Program-made: the position numbers and the translations under genes | In this document: one piece after another, positions 7,908 to 16,393 of the stretch | How the letters are laid out: each line of letters starts with the position of its first letter | Numbering within the stretch: position 1 is the stretch's first letter | Source: UBA10649 sp963700745 | Lineage (GTDB): Bacteria; Actinomycetota; Actinomycetes; S36-B12 | Direction: 5' to 3' | Assembly: GCA_963700745.1 (NCBI GenBank) | Contig: CAVOYT010000013.1 | Coordinates: forward strand, 248,001 to 312,000 | DNA length: 64,000 nt | The notes under the pieces: generated by a model | The model's database searches: none | The model's input: the letters and a program-made list of their open reading frames with translations, nothing else | What the model was told of the DNA's origin: nothing

Positions 7908-9047
7908 ATGGACATCGACGTCAGTGCGCTGAAGGCGCTGGTCCGCGAGAAGGACCTCTCCCTCGACCTCGTCGTCGAGTCGATCGAGCAGGCCCTCCTG
8001 GTGGCCTACCACCGGACCGAGGGAGCCGCGCCGAAGGCGAGGGTCACCCTCGACCGCAAGAGCGGGCACGTGACCGTGTGGGCGGCCGAGACCGACGAGG
8101 ACGGCGTGATCGTCCGGGAGTACGACGACACGCCGGAGGGCTTCGGGCGGATCGCCGCCACCACGGCCAAGCAGGTGCTGCTGTCGCGACTGCGCGAGGC
8201 CGAGGGCGACGTCACGCTCAACGAGTTCACCGGGCGCGAGGGGGACCTGGTGTCCGGGGTCGTGCAGCAGTCCAGCAACCCGCGCATGGTCCGGGTGGAC
8301 ATCGGCAAGATCGAGGCGAACCTGCCGCCGGAGGAGCAGGCGCCGGGGGAGTCGTATCCGCACGGGACGCGGCTGAAGTGCATCGTCACCAACGTCCGCA
8401 AGGGCTTCAAGGGGCCGCAGGTCACGGTGTCCCGCACCCACCCGAACCTGGTCAAGCAGCTCTTCGCGCTGGAGGTGCCCGAGATCGCGGACGGCACGGT
8501 GCAGATCACCGCGATCGCGCGCGAGGCGGGCCACCGCACCAAGATCGCCGTGAAGTCGACGGTGCCAGGCGTGAACGCCAAGGGCGCCTGCATCGGACCG
8601 CTGGGTCAGCGGGTGCGCCAGGTGATGGCCGAGCTCAACGGCGAGAAGATCGACATCGTCGACAGCAGCGAGGACCCCGCGGAGATGATCGCGCACGCCC
8701 TCTCGCCGGCCCGGGTGACGGGGGTCCAGATCGTCGACCCGGTGGCCAGGGCAGCCCGGGTCATCGTCCCGGACTACCAGCTGTCCCTGGCCATCGGACG
8801 TGAGGGCCAGAACGCCCGGCTCGCGGCGCGGCTGACCGGCTGGCGCATCGATATCCGATCGGACACGGCGCTGTCGGCGCCATCTGACTCGGCGCCGTCG
8901 GCGCCAGGGAGCCGGAGCCGGAATCGGCTCCTCACCAGAGTGCTGCGGACTGAGCAGCGTGTCGGGCGGGGTACACTCGTCACCAGGCAGTCAGCCCGGA
9001 CCTCAGCGCATGTGCGTCGGGTGTCGCGAGCGGGCTGCCGCGTCTGA
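7908..9047 (+). CDS. nusA: Transcription termination/antitermination factor NusA
   Basis: NusA binds RNA polymerase and modulates pausing, termination and antitermination. The order is standard: an N-terminal polymerase-binding domain (about 1-130), an S1 domain (GDLVSGVVQQSSNPRMVRVDIG), then two KH domains (IGPLGQRVRQVMAELNGEKIDIV and AIGREGQNARLAARL). After residue ~322 (WRIDIRSDT) the typical actinobacterial protein is near its end. Here the frame runs another 58 or so residues of low complexity and overlaps ylxR by 89 bases, so the true C-terminus may be shorter, perhaps through an indel near 8880. The main body is secure. Confidence 0.95.
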   Translation: MDIDVSALKALVREKDLSLDLVVESIEQALLVAYHRTEGAAPKARVTLDRKSGHVTVWAAETDEDGVIVREYDDTPEGFGRIAATTAKQVLLSRLREAEGDVTLNEFTGREGDLVSGVVQQSSNPRMVRVDIGKIEANLPPEEQAPGESYPHGTRLKCIVTNVRKGFKGPQVTVSRTHPNLVKQLFALEVPEIADGTVQITAIAREAGHRTKIAVKSTVPGVNAKGACIGPLGQRVRQVMAELNGEKIDIVDSSEDPAEMIAHALSPARVTGVQIVDPVARAARVIVPDYQLSLAIGREGQNARLAARLTGWRIDIRSDTALSAPSDSAPSAPGSRSRNRLLTRVLRTEQRVGRGTLVTRQSARTSAHVRRVSRAGCRV

Positions 9048-9282
9048 CCTGATTCGGGTTGTCGCGGTCGCCGGGGCCTGTGTCCCGGACCTCGATCGAC
9101 GACTGCCGGGCCGAGGAGCACACCTCCATCCGACCCAGCAGTGCCTGGACCGCGCTGAGCGGCAGCGGGCACTACCCCGAGCCCTTCGGGTGGCCGGTCC
9201 CCTGGACCTGGTCGCGCTGCGGGACCTCGTCAGCACATTGCAGGACGACACGGGCGACCGCCCGGGTCGAGGAGACCGGTGA
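8959..9282 (+). CDS. ylxR: YlxR family RNA-binding protein
   Basis: A 107-residue protein with the YlxR hallmark RMCVGCRERAAASDLIRVV and the later segment GRGAHLHPTQQCLDRA. YlxR proteins bind RNA and sit between nusA and infB in most bacteria; in Bacillus a homologue acts as a nucleoid-associated regulator. The GTG at 8959 is used; a GTG four codons later is equally possible. The start lies inside the extended nusA frame, so one of the two ends is probably misjudged. Confidence 0.9.
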   Translation: MSGGVHSSPGSQPGPQRMCVGCRERAAASDLIRVVAVAGACVPDLDRRLPGRGAHLHPTQQCLDRAERQRALPRALRVAGPLDLVALRDLVSTLQDDTGDRPGRGDR

Positions 9283-9366
9283 CCGTCACCGGAACGAGCG
9301 GATCGGGAGTTCGAGGATGAACACCCCATGAGCACGCGAGCATGAACGTGTATCGCTTGCACTGAC

Positions 9367-9390
9367 GGTCCGGAGCACCCTGCCCGGACC
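9367..9390 (+). promoter_or_regulatory. Hairpin in the infB leader
   Basis: GGTCCGG (9367-9373) and CCGGACC (9384-9390) form a 7-bp stem with a ten-base loop, ending 14 bases before the infB start and just before AGGAG. It could be an attenuator or a structure affecting infB translation. The rest of the 122-base gap holds no gene. Confidence 0.4.
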
Positions 9391-9404
9391 AAGACAGGAG
9401 AGAC

Positions 9405-12144
9405 GTGTCGAAGGTTCGGGTCCATGAGCTCGCGAAGGAGCTCGGGGTTTCCAGCAAGGAAGTCCTTGCCAAGCTGCAGGAACTCGGTGAGTTCGTAAAG
9501 TCAGCATCATCCACGGTCGAGGCGCCCGTCGTCCGCCGGCTCAAGGAGGCCATGCCGGCCGCCCCGCCGAGCGAGGCCCCCGCGCCCGCCAAGAAGACCG
9601 CCGCGAAGAAGGCCGCCCCGGCTGCCGCTGCTGCGCCGGTATCGCCGGCCCCAGTCGACACCCGAGCCGGCCGTCGCGCCGGCCCCCGTCGCCGCTGCGC
9701 CCGCGCCGGAGCCGGTCGTCGCACCCGCGCCGGTGGCGCCAGCCGCGGCCGCCGCTGAGGCCCCTGCACCGGCCGACGACGCACCGCGTCCGGCGCCCCG
9801 CCCCGCTGGTCCTCGTCCGGGCAACAACCCGTTCGGGACCGGCACCGGCATGGGTCGCCCCGCTGGTCCTCGTCCGGGCAACAACCCGTACGGCACCGGC
9901 ACCGGCATGGGCCGACCGGCCCCGGCCGTGCCCGGCGCCCCCCGCCCGAACCCCGGCACGATGCCGCCTCGCCCGATGCGTCCCGCCGGCGCTCCCGGCC
10001 GCCCGGCCGGCCCCGGCGGTCCCGGTCGCGGACCCGGCGGTCCCGGTGCTCCGGGTGCCCGTCCCGGGGGCTACGCCGGTCGTCCCGGTGGTCCCGGTGG
10101 CGCTGGTGGCGCTGGTCGTCCCGGTGGCCCTGGCGGTCCCGGTGGCGCTGGTGGCGCTGGTCGTCCCGGTGGCTTCCCCGGTCGTCCCGGCGGTCCGGGC
10201 GGACGCGGCACGACGGCCGGTGCCTTCGGGCGCCCCGGCGGTCGCCCGTCGCGCGGCCGCAAGTCCAAGCGCGCGAAGCGGCAGGAGTTCGACAACATGC
10301 AGGCGCCGGTCATGGACGGCGTCCGGATCAAGCGCGGCCAGGGCGAGGTCGTCCGGCTTCCGCGTGGCGCCAGCCTGACCGACTTCGCGGACAAGATCGA
10401 CGCGATGCCGGCTGACCTCGTCAAGGTGCTCATCGGCCTCGGCGAGATGGTCACCGCCACGCAGTCGATCGACGACGACACGCTGCGCCTCCTGGGCAGC
10501 GAGCTGAACTACAGCGTCGAGGTCGTCTCGCCCGAGGACGAGGACCGCGAACTGCTCGAGCACTACAACCTCGAGTTCGGCGAGGACGAGGGTGGGGACG
10601 CCGAGCTCGAGATCCGTCCGCCGGTCGTCACGGTCATGGGTCATGTCGACCACGGCAAGACGAAGCTGCTCGACGCGATCCGCTCCACGAACGTGGTGAG
10701 CGACGAGGCCGGGGGCATCACGCAGCACATCGGTGCCTACCAGGTCGCCACCACCACGGCCGATGGCGACGAGCGGAAGATCACCTTCATCGACACGCCG
10801 GGTCACGAGGCGTTCACCGCCATGCGCGCGCGTGGTGCGCAGGTGACGGACATCTCGATCCTCGTCGTGGCTGCCGATGACGGCGTGAAGCCGCAGACCA
10901 TCGAGGCGCTCAACCACGCGCAGGCGGCGGGTGTGCCGATCGTGGTCGCGGTCAACAAGGTCGACAAGGAGGGCGCCGACCCGATGAAGGTCCGCGCCCA
11001 GCTGACCGAGTACGGCCTGGTGGCGGAGGAGTTCGGCGGCGACACCATGTTCGTCGATGTCTCCGCGAAGCAGGGGATCGGCATCGAGGCCCTGCTCGAG
11101 GCGGTGCTGCTCACGGCAGACGCGACGCTCGACCTGCGCGCGAACCCGCACCAGGACGCCCAGGGCGTGGCGATCGAGGCGCATCTGGACCGCGGTCGCG
11201 GTCCGGTGGCCACGGTGCTGGTCCAGCGCGGCACGCTGCGTGCCGGTGACTCCATCGTCGCCGGTGACGCCTTCGGCCGCGTGCGGGCCATGCTCGACGA
11301 CGAGGGCAACCCGGTGGATGTCGCACTGCCGTCGAGGCCGGTTCAGGTCCTCGGCCTGACGTCCGTGCCCGGTGCGGGCGACACCTTCATGGTGGTCGCC
11401 GAGGACCGGGTCGCCCGCCAGATCGCCCAGACGCGTCAGGCGCGCGAGCGCAACGCGCTGCTCGCCCGCAACCGCGTCAAGCGGTCGCTGGAGGACTTCC
11501 TGGAGTCGCTGGAGAAGGGCGAGGTCGCCGAGCTCACGCTCATCATCAAGGGCGACGTGTCCGGCTCCGTCGAGGCGCTCGAGGATGCGCTGCTGAAGAT
11601 CGACATGGGCGACGAGGTGAACCTGCGGGTCATCCACCGCGGCGTCGGCGCGATCAACAAGAACGACGTCACCCTGGCGAGTGCGTCCAAGGCGGTCATC
11701 ATCGGCTTCAACGTCCGGCCGGAGGGCAAGGTTGCCGAGCTGGCTTCGGAGGAGGGCGTCGACGTCCGCTTCTACAGCGTCATCTACCAGGCCATCGAAG
11801 AGGTCGAGGCGGCGCTGCGCGGCATGCTCAAGCCGATCTACGAGGAGGTGCAGCTCGGCACCGCCGAGGTGCGCGAGGTGTTCAAGTCGAGCAAGTTCGG
11901 CACGATCGCCGGCTGCGTCGTGCAGTCGGGGGAGATCCGCCGCAACAGCAAGGCACGCCTCATCCGCGACGGCGCCGTGGTGGCCGACAACGTCGCCATC
12001 GCCGGACTGCGCCGCTTCAAGGACGACGTCACGGAGGTGCGCGAGGGCTTCGAGTGCGGCATCAACCTCGGCAACTACCAGGACGTCAAGGTCGATGACG
12101 TGATCGAGACCTTCGAGATGCGGGAGATCCCCCGCAAGCAGTGA
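9405..12144 (+). CDS. infB: Translation initiation factor IF-2 (one frameshift in the N-terminal region)
   Basis: GTPase that brings initiator tRNA to the ribosome. The start (SKVRVHELAKELGVSSKEVLAKL) is the IF2 N-terminal helical domain, followed by a long Ala/Pro and then Gly/Pro-rich stretch. The frame breaks near 9656 in a C-rich run; one surplus base accounts for it and the corrected protein is about 912 residues. The G-domain motifs are clear: GHVDHGKT, DTPGHEAF and NKVDKEG, then the C-terminal beta-barrel and tRNA-binding domains ending EIPRKQ. GTG 9405 follows AGGAGAG. The Gly/Pro linker is long, as in other high-GC actinomycetes. Confidence 0.96.
9799..9912 (+). repeat. 57-bp tandem duplication inside infB
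   Basis: Two head-to-tail copies (9799-9855 and 9856-9912) differ at only a few bases. They encode the 19-residue unit RPAGPRPGNNPFGTGTGMG twice, with Phe replaced by Tyr in the second. It lies in the disordered linker of IF-2, where repeat number often varies. Confidence 0.85.
10090..10173 (+). repeat. 45-bp period Gly/Pro-Ala repeat inside infB
   Basis: A 39-bp identical block starting at 10090 recurs at 10135, giving a 45-base period (15 residues, GGPGGAGGAGRPGGP-like). It lies in the same linker as the 57-bp duplication and is a plausible source of assembly or length variation. Confidence 0.75.
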
Positions 12145-12150
12145 CCTGAC

Positions 12151-12187
12151 CTGTCTGTTTCTCCCGCAAAGCGGGAGAAACAGACAG
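12151..12187 (+). terminator. Perfect 17-bp hairpin downstream of infB
   Basis: CTGTCTGTTTCTCCCGC and its exact reverse complement flank the loop AAA, starting seven bases after the infB stop. The stem is long and perfect but no T-run follows. It may be a factor-independent terminator of the actinobacterial type without a U-tail, or a processing signal before rbfA. Confidence 0.6.
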
Positions 12188-12218
12188 GGAAGTCCCCGGA
12201 TCAGGAGTTTCTGTCGAC

Positions 12219-12239
12219 TTCTCCCACTTTGTGGGAGAA
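12219..12239 (+). terminator. Second, related hairpin before rbfA
   Basis: TTCTCCCAC-TTT-GTGGGAGAA is a 9-bp perfect stem about 30 bases after the first. Its arms share the core TTCTCCC/GGGAGAA with the infB hairpin, so the two look like members of one repeat. It ends about 30 bases before the rbfA start. Confidence 0.5.
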
Positions 12240-12270
12240 ACGGTCCCCGAGCGGGGGGCGAGGAGGGGTC

Positions 12271-12723
12271 ATGACCAGCGAGGCACGGCAGCGCAAGATG
12301 GCCGATCGGATCAAGGTGATCGTGGCCGAGACCCTGGAGAAGCGGATCAAGGATCCGCGACTGGGCTTCATCACGGTGACCGACGTGCGGGTCAGCGCCG
12401 ACATCCGCGAGGCATCGGTGTTCTACACGGTCTACGGCGATGAGGACGACCGGACGTCGACGGCCCTCGCCCTGGAGTCCGCGAAGGGCGTCCTGCGCAG
12501 CGAGGTGGGCAAGCAGACCGGGGTGAAGTTCACGCCCACGCTGGAGTTCATCCCCGACGCGATCCCCGAGACGGCCGCGCATCTGGAGGAACTGCTCAGG
12601 GTGGCCGCGGAGGCGGACGCCGCTGTTCAGGAGCAGGCGGCCCGCGCCCGGTTCGCGGGCGACGCCGATCCCTACCGTCGTCCGGACGCCGACGAGGACG
12701 ACGCGGTCTCGGACGGCGCGTGA
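12271..12723 (+). CDS. rbfA: 30S ribosome-binding factor RbfA
   Basis: A 150-residue KH-fold protein needed for late 16S rRNA maturation and cold adaptation. The family pattern is seen in ARQRKMADRIKVIVAETLEKRIKDPRLGFITVT and later VKFTPTLEFIPD. The acidic tail (DADEDDAVSDGA) is common in actinobacterial forms. ATG 12271 is preferred to an in-frame start at 12229 because of a GAGGAGGGG ribosome binding site, and because the upstream codons lie in the hairpin. The stop overlaps the truB start (GTGA). Confidence 0.95.
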   Translation: MTSEARQRKMADRIKVIVAETLEKRIKDPRLGFITVTDVRVSADIREASVFYTVYGDEDDRTSTALALESAKGVLRSEVGKQTGVKFTPTLEFIPDAIPETAAHLEELLRVAAEADAAVQEQAARARFAGDADPYRRPDADEDDAVSDGA

Positions 12724-13611
12724 CCTCGTCGGGTCTGCTCGTCGTCGACAAGCCCGGGGGAATGACCTCGCACGACGTCGTGGCGCGGGTCCGCCGGATC
12801 CTGGGCACCCGGAAGGTCGGCCACGCCGGCACCCTCGATCCCATGGCGACCGGTGTCCTCCTCCTGGGCGTGGAGCGTGCCACGCGGCTCCTGGGTCACC
12901 TGGCCCTCGCGGACAAGACGTATCGGGCGACGATCCGGCTGGGATCCTCGACGGTCACCGACGATCGCGAGGGCGACGTCGTGACTCGCTCCGACCCGGC
13001 GGCGCTCGCCGCGATCGACGACGAGGCGATCACGGCGGCGCTCGCCGGCCTCACCGGATCGATCGAGCAGCGACCCAGCTCCGTCAGCGCCGTGAAGGTG
13101 GACGGCCGTCGCGCCTATGACCGGGTCCGTGACGGCGAGCAGGTCGAGCTGGCCCCTCGCCAGGTGGTGATCTCGCGCCTCGACGTCCTCGAGGTGCGAC
13201 GCGAGGCGTCGGCCATCGACGTGGACGTGGACGTGGAGTGCAGCACCGGGACCTACATCCGGGCCATTGCTCGCGACGTGGGGTCGGCCCTGGGGGTGGG
13301 CGGCCACCTGACGGCGCTGCGCCGGGGGCGGGTGGGCCCGTTCGGCGAGGATCAGGCGCGTAGCCTGGCCGATGTCGAGTCGGCCGGGGAGTCGGCCCTG
13401 CTCCCGCTGGCCGCCGTTGCGATCGCGTCCTTCCCGACGTGGCGCCTGGACGACGACCAGTCGGCGGCCGCGCGCGTCGGCCGAGCGCTTTCCGTGGGCC
13501 GGACCGGATGCGATCGATGGACCGGTCGCGCTCCTGGGGCGAGACGATGAGTTCCTCGCGCTGGCGGTCGACGACGCCGGCGTGACTCGGTACCTCGCCG
13601 TCTTCGCCTAG
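12720..13611 (+). CDS. truB: tRNA pseudouridine(55) synthase TruB (frameshift near the C-terminus)
   Basis: Makes pseudouridine 55 in the T-loop of tRNAs. The catalytic motif GHAGTLDPMATGVLLLGV carries the nucleophilic Asp; the N-terminus SGLLVVDKPGGMTSHDVV and the YRATIRLG segment are typical. Near 13500 an extra base shifts the frame. The proper C-terminus continues PDAIDGPVALLGRDDEFLALAVDD and ends YLAVFA at 13611. The span is one base over a multiple of three. The GTG start overlaps the rbfA stop. The stop codon TAG is itself part of the -10 box of ribF. Confidence 0.95.
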
Positions 13612-13614
13612 GGT
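13609..13614 (+). promoter_or_regulatory. -10 box of ribF, containing the truB stop codon
   Basis: TAGGGT lies nine bases before the ATG of ribF. Its first three bases are the truB stop codon. No ribosome binding site is seen between box and start. Confidence 0.5.
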
Positions 13615-13623
13615 TGCCCCGCG

Positions 13624-14578
13624 ATGGAAACCGACGACCTCCACCCCGTGCACGACGACTTCCAACCGGTGCACGCCGACCTCCGCGGGTGCGTGGCGTG
13701 CATCGGCGTGTTCGACGGCGTCCATCGGGGCCATCAGTCGCTGGTGTCACTGGCCCGGGGGCGCGCGGACGAGGCCGGGCTGCCGCTGGTGGCCATCACC
13801 TTCGACCCGCACCCCATGGATGTGGTGCGACGAGGGGAGCCGCCGACGTCACTCGCCACGGTGCCGCACCGCATCGCCCTGCTGGAGGCGGCAGGGGCGG
13901 AGGTCGTGCACGTGCTTGCGCTTCGACGAGCACGTGGCGGCGATGAGCCCGGAGGAGTTCGTGCACCGGGTGCTGGTCGACCGGCTTCACGTGCGCGAGG
14001 TCGTCGTCGGCCAGAACTTCCGATTCGGGCATCGGGCGGCAGGCACCATCGACACGCTCATGACCGAAGGTGATCGGCACGGATTCCGCGCCGTGGCTGT
14101 GCCGCTGGTCGGAGACGGCGACCATCGCTGGTCCTCGACCGCGATCCGGCAGCTGATCGCCGAGGGTGACGTTGCGGCAGCCGGCGCAGCACTGGGCCGC
14201 CCGTACTGCATGGACGGAGTGGTCGTGCACGGTGACCATCGAGGCCGCGAACTCGGCTACCCGACGGCCAATCTGCAGTGGTCCGACCGCCCGACCGTTC
14301 CGGCGGACGGCGTGTACGCGGGATACCTCGACGTCGCCGGAGAGCACCTGCCGGCCGCGGTGTCGGTCGGCACGAACCCGCAGTTCGACGGGCGCGACCG
14401 TCGGGTGGAGGCCTACGCCCTCGGGAGGACGGACCTCGACATCTACGGCGTCGCGGTTCGGGTGGAGTTCGTCGAACGCCTGCGCGGGCAGCAGCGCTTC
14501 GACTCCGTGGACGGCCTCGTGGCGCAGATGGCGCAGGACGTCGCCCGCGCGGCGGAACTGATCGGCACCGATGCCTGA
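13624..14578 (+). CDS. ribF: Bifunctional riboflavin kinase / FAD synthetase (one frameshift)
   Basis: Converts riboflavin to FMN and then FAD. The N-terminal nucleotidyltransferase domain shows GVFDGVHRGHQSLV and AITFDPHPMDVVR, then VVVGQNFRFGHRAAGT and the STAIRQLIAEGDV segment. The C-terminal kinase domain begins GVVVHGDHRGRELGYPTANL, with TNPQFDG and the acidic DLDIYGVAVRVEFVERLR. A surplus T near 13916 (VHVL|RFDEHV) breaks the frame; corrected length is about 318 residues. The ATG at 13624 follows a -10 box. The stop overlaps the next membrane protein gene by eight bases. Confidence 0.95.
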
Positions 14579-15758
14579 CACGCCGGACGTCGCGGAGCGG
14601 CTGGCTGAGACCGAGCGCTGGTTCTATCGGCGGGGCCTGCCCTTCTTCGTGGAGGACTACCGGTCCTCGACGGATGTGTGGACGCGCGCCAGCCCCTTCC
14701 TCGTCTCGACCTTCGTGATCCTCGTCGTGCTGTCGGCGGCGAGTTTCGACGATGCCTTCGGCGCCGTGGCGGGCCTGGTCCTCGTGGTCGCCGTCCTCGG
14801 CGGGCTCGCATGGCGGAACGTGCACCGGGGACGGCGATGGAATGCGCTGCCGCGGCGCGTGAGCTGGCCGGTCCTCGCCGGGTTCGTGGTCGTGCCAGGG
14901 GTGGTCACCCTCGCTACGACGAGGGACGTCGAGGTGGCGCTCGATACCGCCGGCCTGGCGCTGGTGCTCCTGGCCGCGGCGTGGGTGATCACCCGCTTCG
15001 CGGTGATCGCGGTGCTGGGCTGGGCCGTGCGGTACACCGTCCGCGGCCTCGGTGACCTGTACCGCATGGCGACCCGAGCCCTGCCGCTGCTTCTGCTGTC
15101 CATGACGTTCCTGTTCATCAACGCGTCGGTGTGGCAGGTGGCCGGGAGCCTGCCTGGGGACAGGCTGCGCGCCGTGGTGCTCCTGTTCGTCGTCCTCGGG
15201 GTGTCCTTCATCGTGGGACGCCTTCCCGAGGAGATCCGGCGGATCGAGTCCGCCACGGACAGGACGGGGGTGGTCGTCGCCTGCGAGGGGACCCCGTTGG
15301 CGGGAATCGTCGACGATCTCCCTGGGCTGGACAGCCCCGTCGACCTGCCGTTCCGGCAACGGGCGAACACCGGCCTCGTGATGGCCGTCGCCCAGGGCGT
15401 TCAGGTCAGCCTCTTCGCGGTCATCGTGTGGGGCTTCTTCGTCCTGTTCGGCGCGCTCACCGTCTCCGTCGAGCGGCAGGCCACCTGGCTGGGGGCCCTG
15501 CCGGAGTCCGACGCCCTGTGGGCCTGGGGGGACGGGTACGGCGTGACGTGGGCGCTGCTTCGCGTCGCCGCCTTCCTGGCGGCCTTCGCCGGCTTCTACG
15601 TGGCCATCTACACGGCCGTGGACTCGGTGTACCGCGAGAACTTCTACGACCGGATCCGGCACGACCTGGAGCGGTCGCTGAGCGTGCGCCGGGCCTACCT
15701 CGCCCTGCATCGCCGCGTGGAGCCCGTCCGTGGGGAGGGGGTCCTGACGGGCTGGTAG
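14571..15758 (+). CDS. Unrecognised multi-pass membrane protein
   Basis: A 395-residue protein not assigned to a named family. The N-terminus (about 1-40) is soluble with FYRRGLPFFVEDYRSSTDVW. Roughly seven or eight hydrophobic segments follow, two before residue ~85, several between 100 and 220, and two more after 265 around a soluble loop (EEIRRIESATDRTG). The C-terminus is cytosolic and basic (NFYDRIRHDLERSLSVRRAYLAL). It overlaps ribF by eight bases, so it is coupled to that operon, and it is followed by rpsO. No enzymatic motif is seen. A transporter or a membrane scaffold is possible; neither is supported. Confidence 0.8.
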   Translation: MPDTPDVAERLAETERWFYRRGLPFFVEDYRSSTDVWTRASPFLVSTFVILVVLSAASFDDAFGAVAGLVLVVAVLGGLAWRNVHRGRRWNALPRRVSWPVLAGFVVVPGVVTLATTRDVEVALDTAGLALVLLAAAWVITRFAVIAVLGWAVRYTVRGLGDLYRMATRALPLLLLSMTFLFINASVWQVAGSLPGDRLRAVVLLFVVLGVSFIVGRLPEEIRRIESATDRTGVVVACEGTPLAGIVDDLPGLDSPVDLPFRQRANTGLVMAVAQGVQVSLFAVIVWGFFVLFGALTVSVERQATWLGALPESDALWAWGDGYGVTWALLRVAAFLAAFAGFYVAIYTAVDSVYRENFYDRIRHDLERSLSVRRAYLALHRRVEPVRGEGVLTGW

Positions 15759-15800
15759 TCTTGCGGGGCCGGTCGAGCCTGACCGGCCACATCCAGACGG

Positions 15801-15855
15801 TCGCGAAGCGGGCGCTTTGCGATTCGTGTCGATCAATCGCCTCCCTCGAGGAGGC
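15801..15855 (+). promoter_or_regulatory. Structured leader of rpsO
   Basis: Two stem-loops lie in the 115-base gap before rpsO. One pairs TCGCGAAGCG with CGCTTTGCGA (nine of ten pairs) at 15801-15822. The other pairs GCCTCC with GGAGGC at 15839-15855, ending 18 bases before the start. S15 is known to repress its own translation by binding leader RNA in several phyla, and this leader could serve that role. Confidence 0.45.
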
Positions 15856-15873
15856 GCGCCCGAGAGGAAATGC

Positions 15874-16143
15874 ATGTCGCTCGACAGCGCAACCAAGCAG
15901 CAGATCATCGCCGAGTACGGCACCAAGCCCGGTGACACCGGCAGCCCCGAGGTCCAGATCGCGATGCTGACGCGTCGCATCTCCGACCTGACGGAGCACC
16001 TGAAGACGCACAAGCACGACCATCACAGCCGGCGTGGCCTGCTGCTGCTGGTCGGGCAGCGCCGCCGACTCCTGCAGTACCTCGTCAAGACCGACATCCA
16101 CCGCTACCGGGCGATCATCGAGAAGCTCGGGATCCGCCGGTAG
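15874..16143 (+). CDS. rpsO: 30S ribosomal protein S15
   Basis: An 89-residue protein, the normal length. The sequence SLDSATKQQIIAEYGTKPGDTGSPEVQIA and the rRNA-binding stretch HKHDHHSRRGLLLLVGQRRRLL are diagnostic. It binds the central domain of 16S rRNA early in assembly. The ATG at 15874 follows GAGAGGAAATGC. An upstream in-frame start at 15817 would add 19 residues not found in S15 and is rejected. The pairing rpsO-pnp is conserved across bacteria. Confidence 0.98.
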   Translation: MSLDSATKQQIIAEYGTKPGDTGSPEVQIAMLTRRISDLTEHLKTHKHDHHSRRGLLLLVGQRRRLLQYLVKTDIHRYRAIIEKLGIRR

Positions 16144-16393
16144 CTCTTCCCGACCGGTCCGCCATCGAGGCGGCAGCGTCGGCATGATCCACGACGATCC
16201 ACGACAACTGAATAACGTCAACCGATGAACACCATCATCAGAATCCGGGGCGCAGCGACAGCGTCGCCCGTCGGTCCTCGGTAGTGACCTCCGGGGTGCC
16301 CGCCCGTTCAGGGCGCACTCCCGTGGGCCTCGATCGAAGACCGCCACTGGCTTCCTACCGTGCGCGCCCCTGTCACAGAAACAGGAGGCACCC
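16144..16393 (+). other. 250-base leader between rpsO and pnp
   Basis: No gene is seen. A direct repeat GATCCACGAC occurs twice near 16190-16205, and a small hairpin GCGAC-AGC-GTCGC lies further on. A ribosome binding site (CAGGAGGC) stands just before pnp. In many bacteria pnp is controlled by processing of a leader hairpin; this stretch is the likely place but no clear RNase III-type stem is seen. Confidence 0.4.

Noticed and set aside
9405..9760. Programmed frameshifting in infB
   Set aside because: No slippery heptamer or downstream structure stands out at the break, and identical single-base excesses occur in many unrelated genes.
9541..12582. A 1,013-residue open frame on the minus strand opposite infB
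   Set aside because: It is a shadow of the high-GC third codon position. The plus strand codes for an unmistakable IF-2 and the minus frame has biased, repetitive composition without any known domain.
16144..16393. A tRNA or small RNA gene between rpsO and pnp
   Set aside because: No cloverleaf, T-loop sequence or independent promoter was seen; only a short direct repeat and small hairpin are present.
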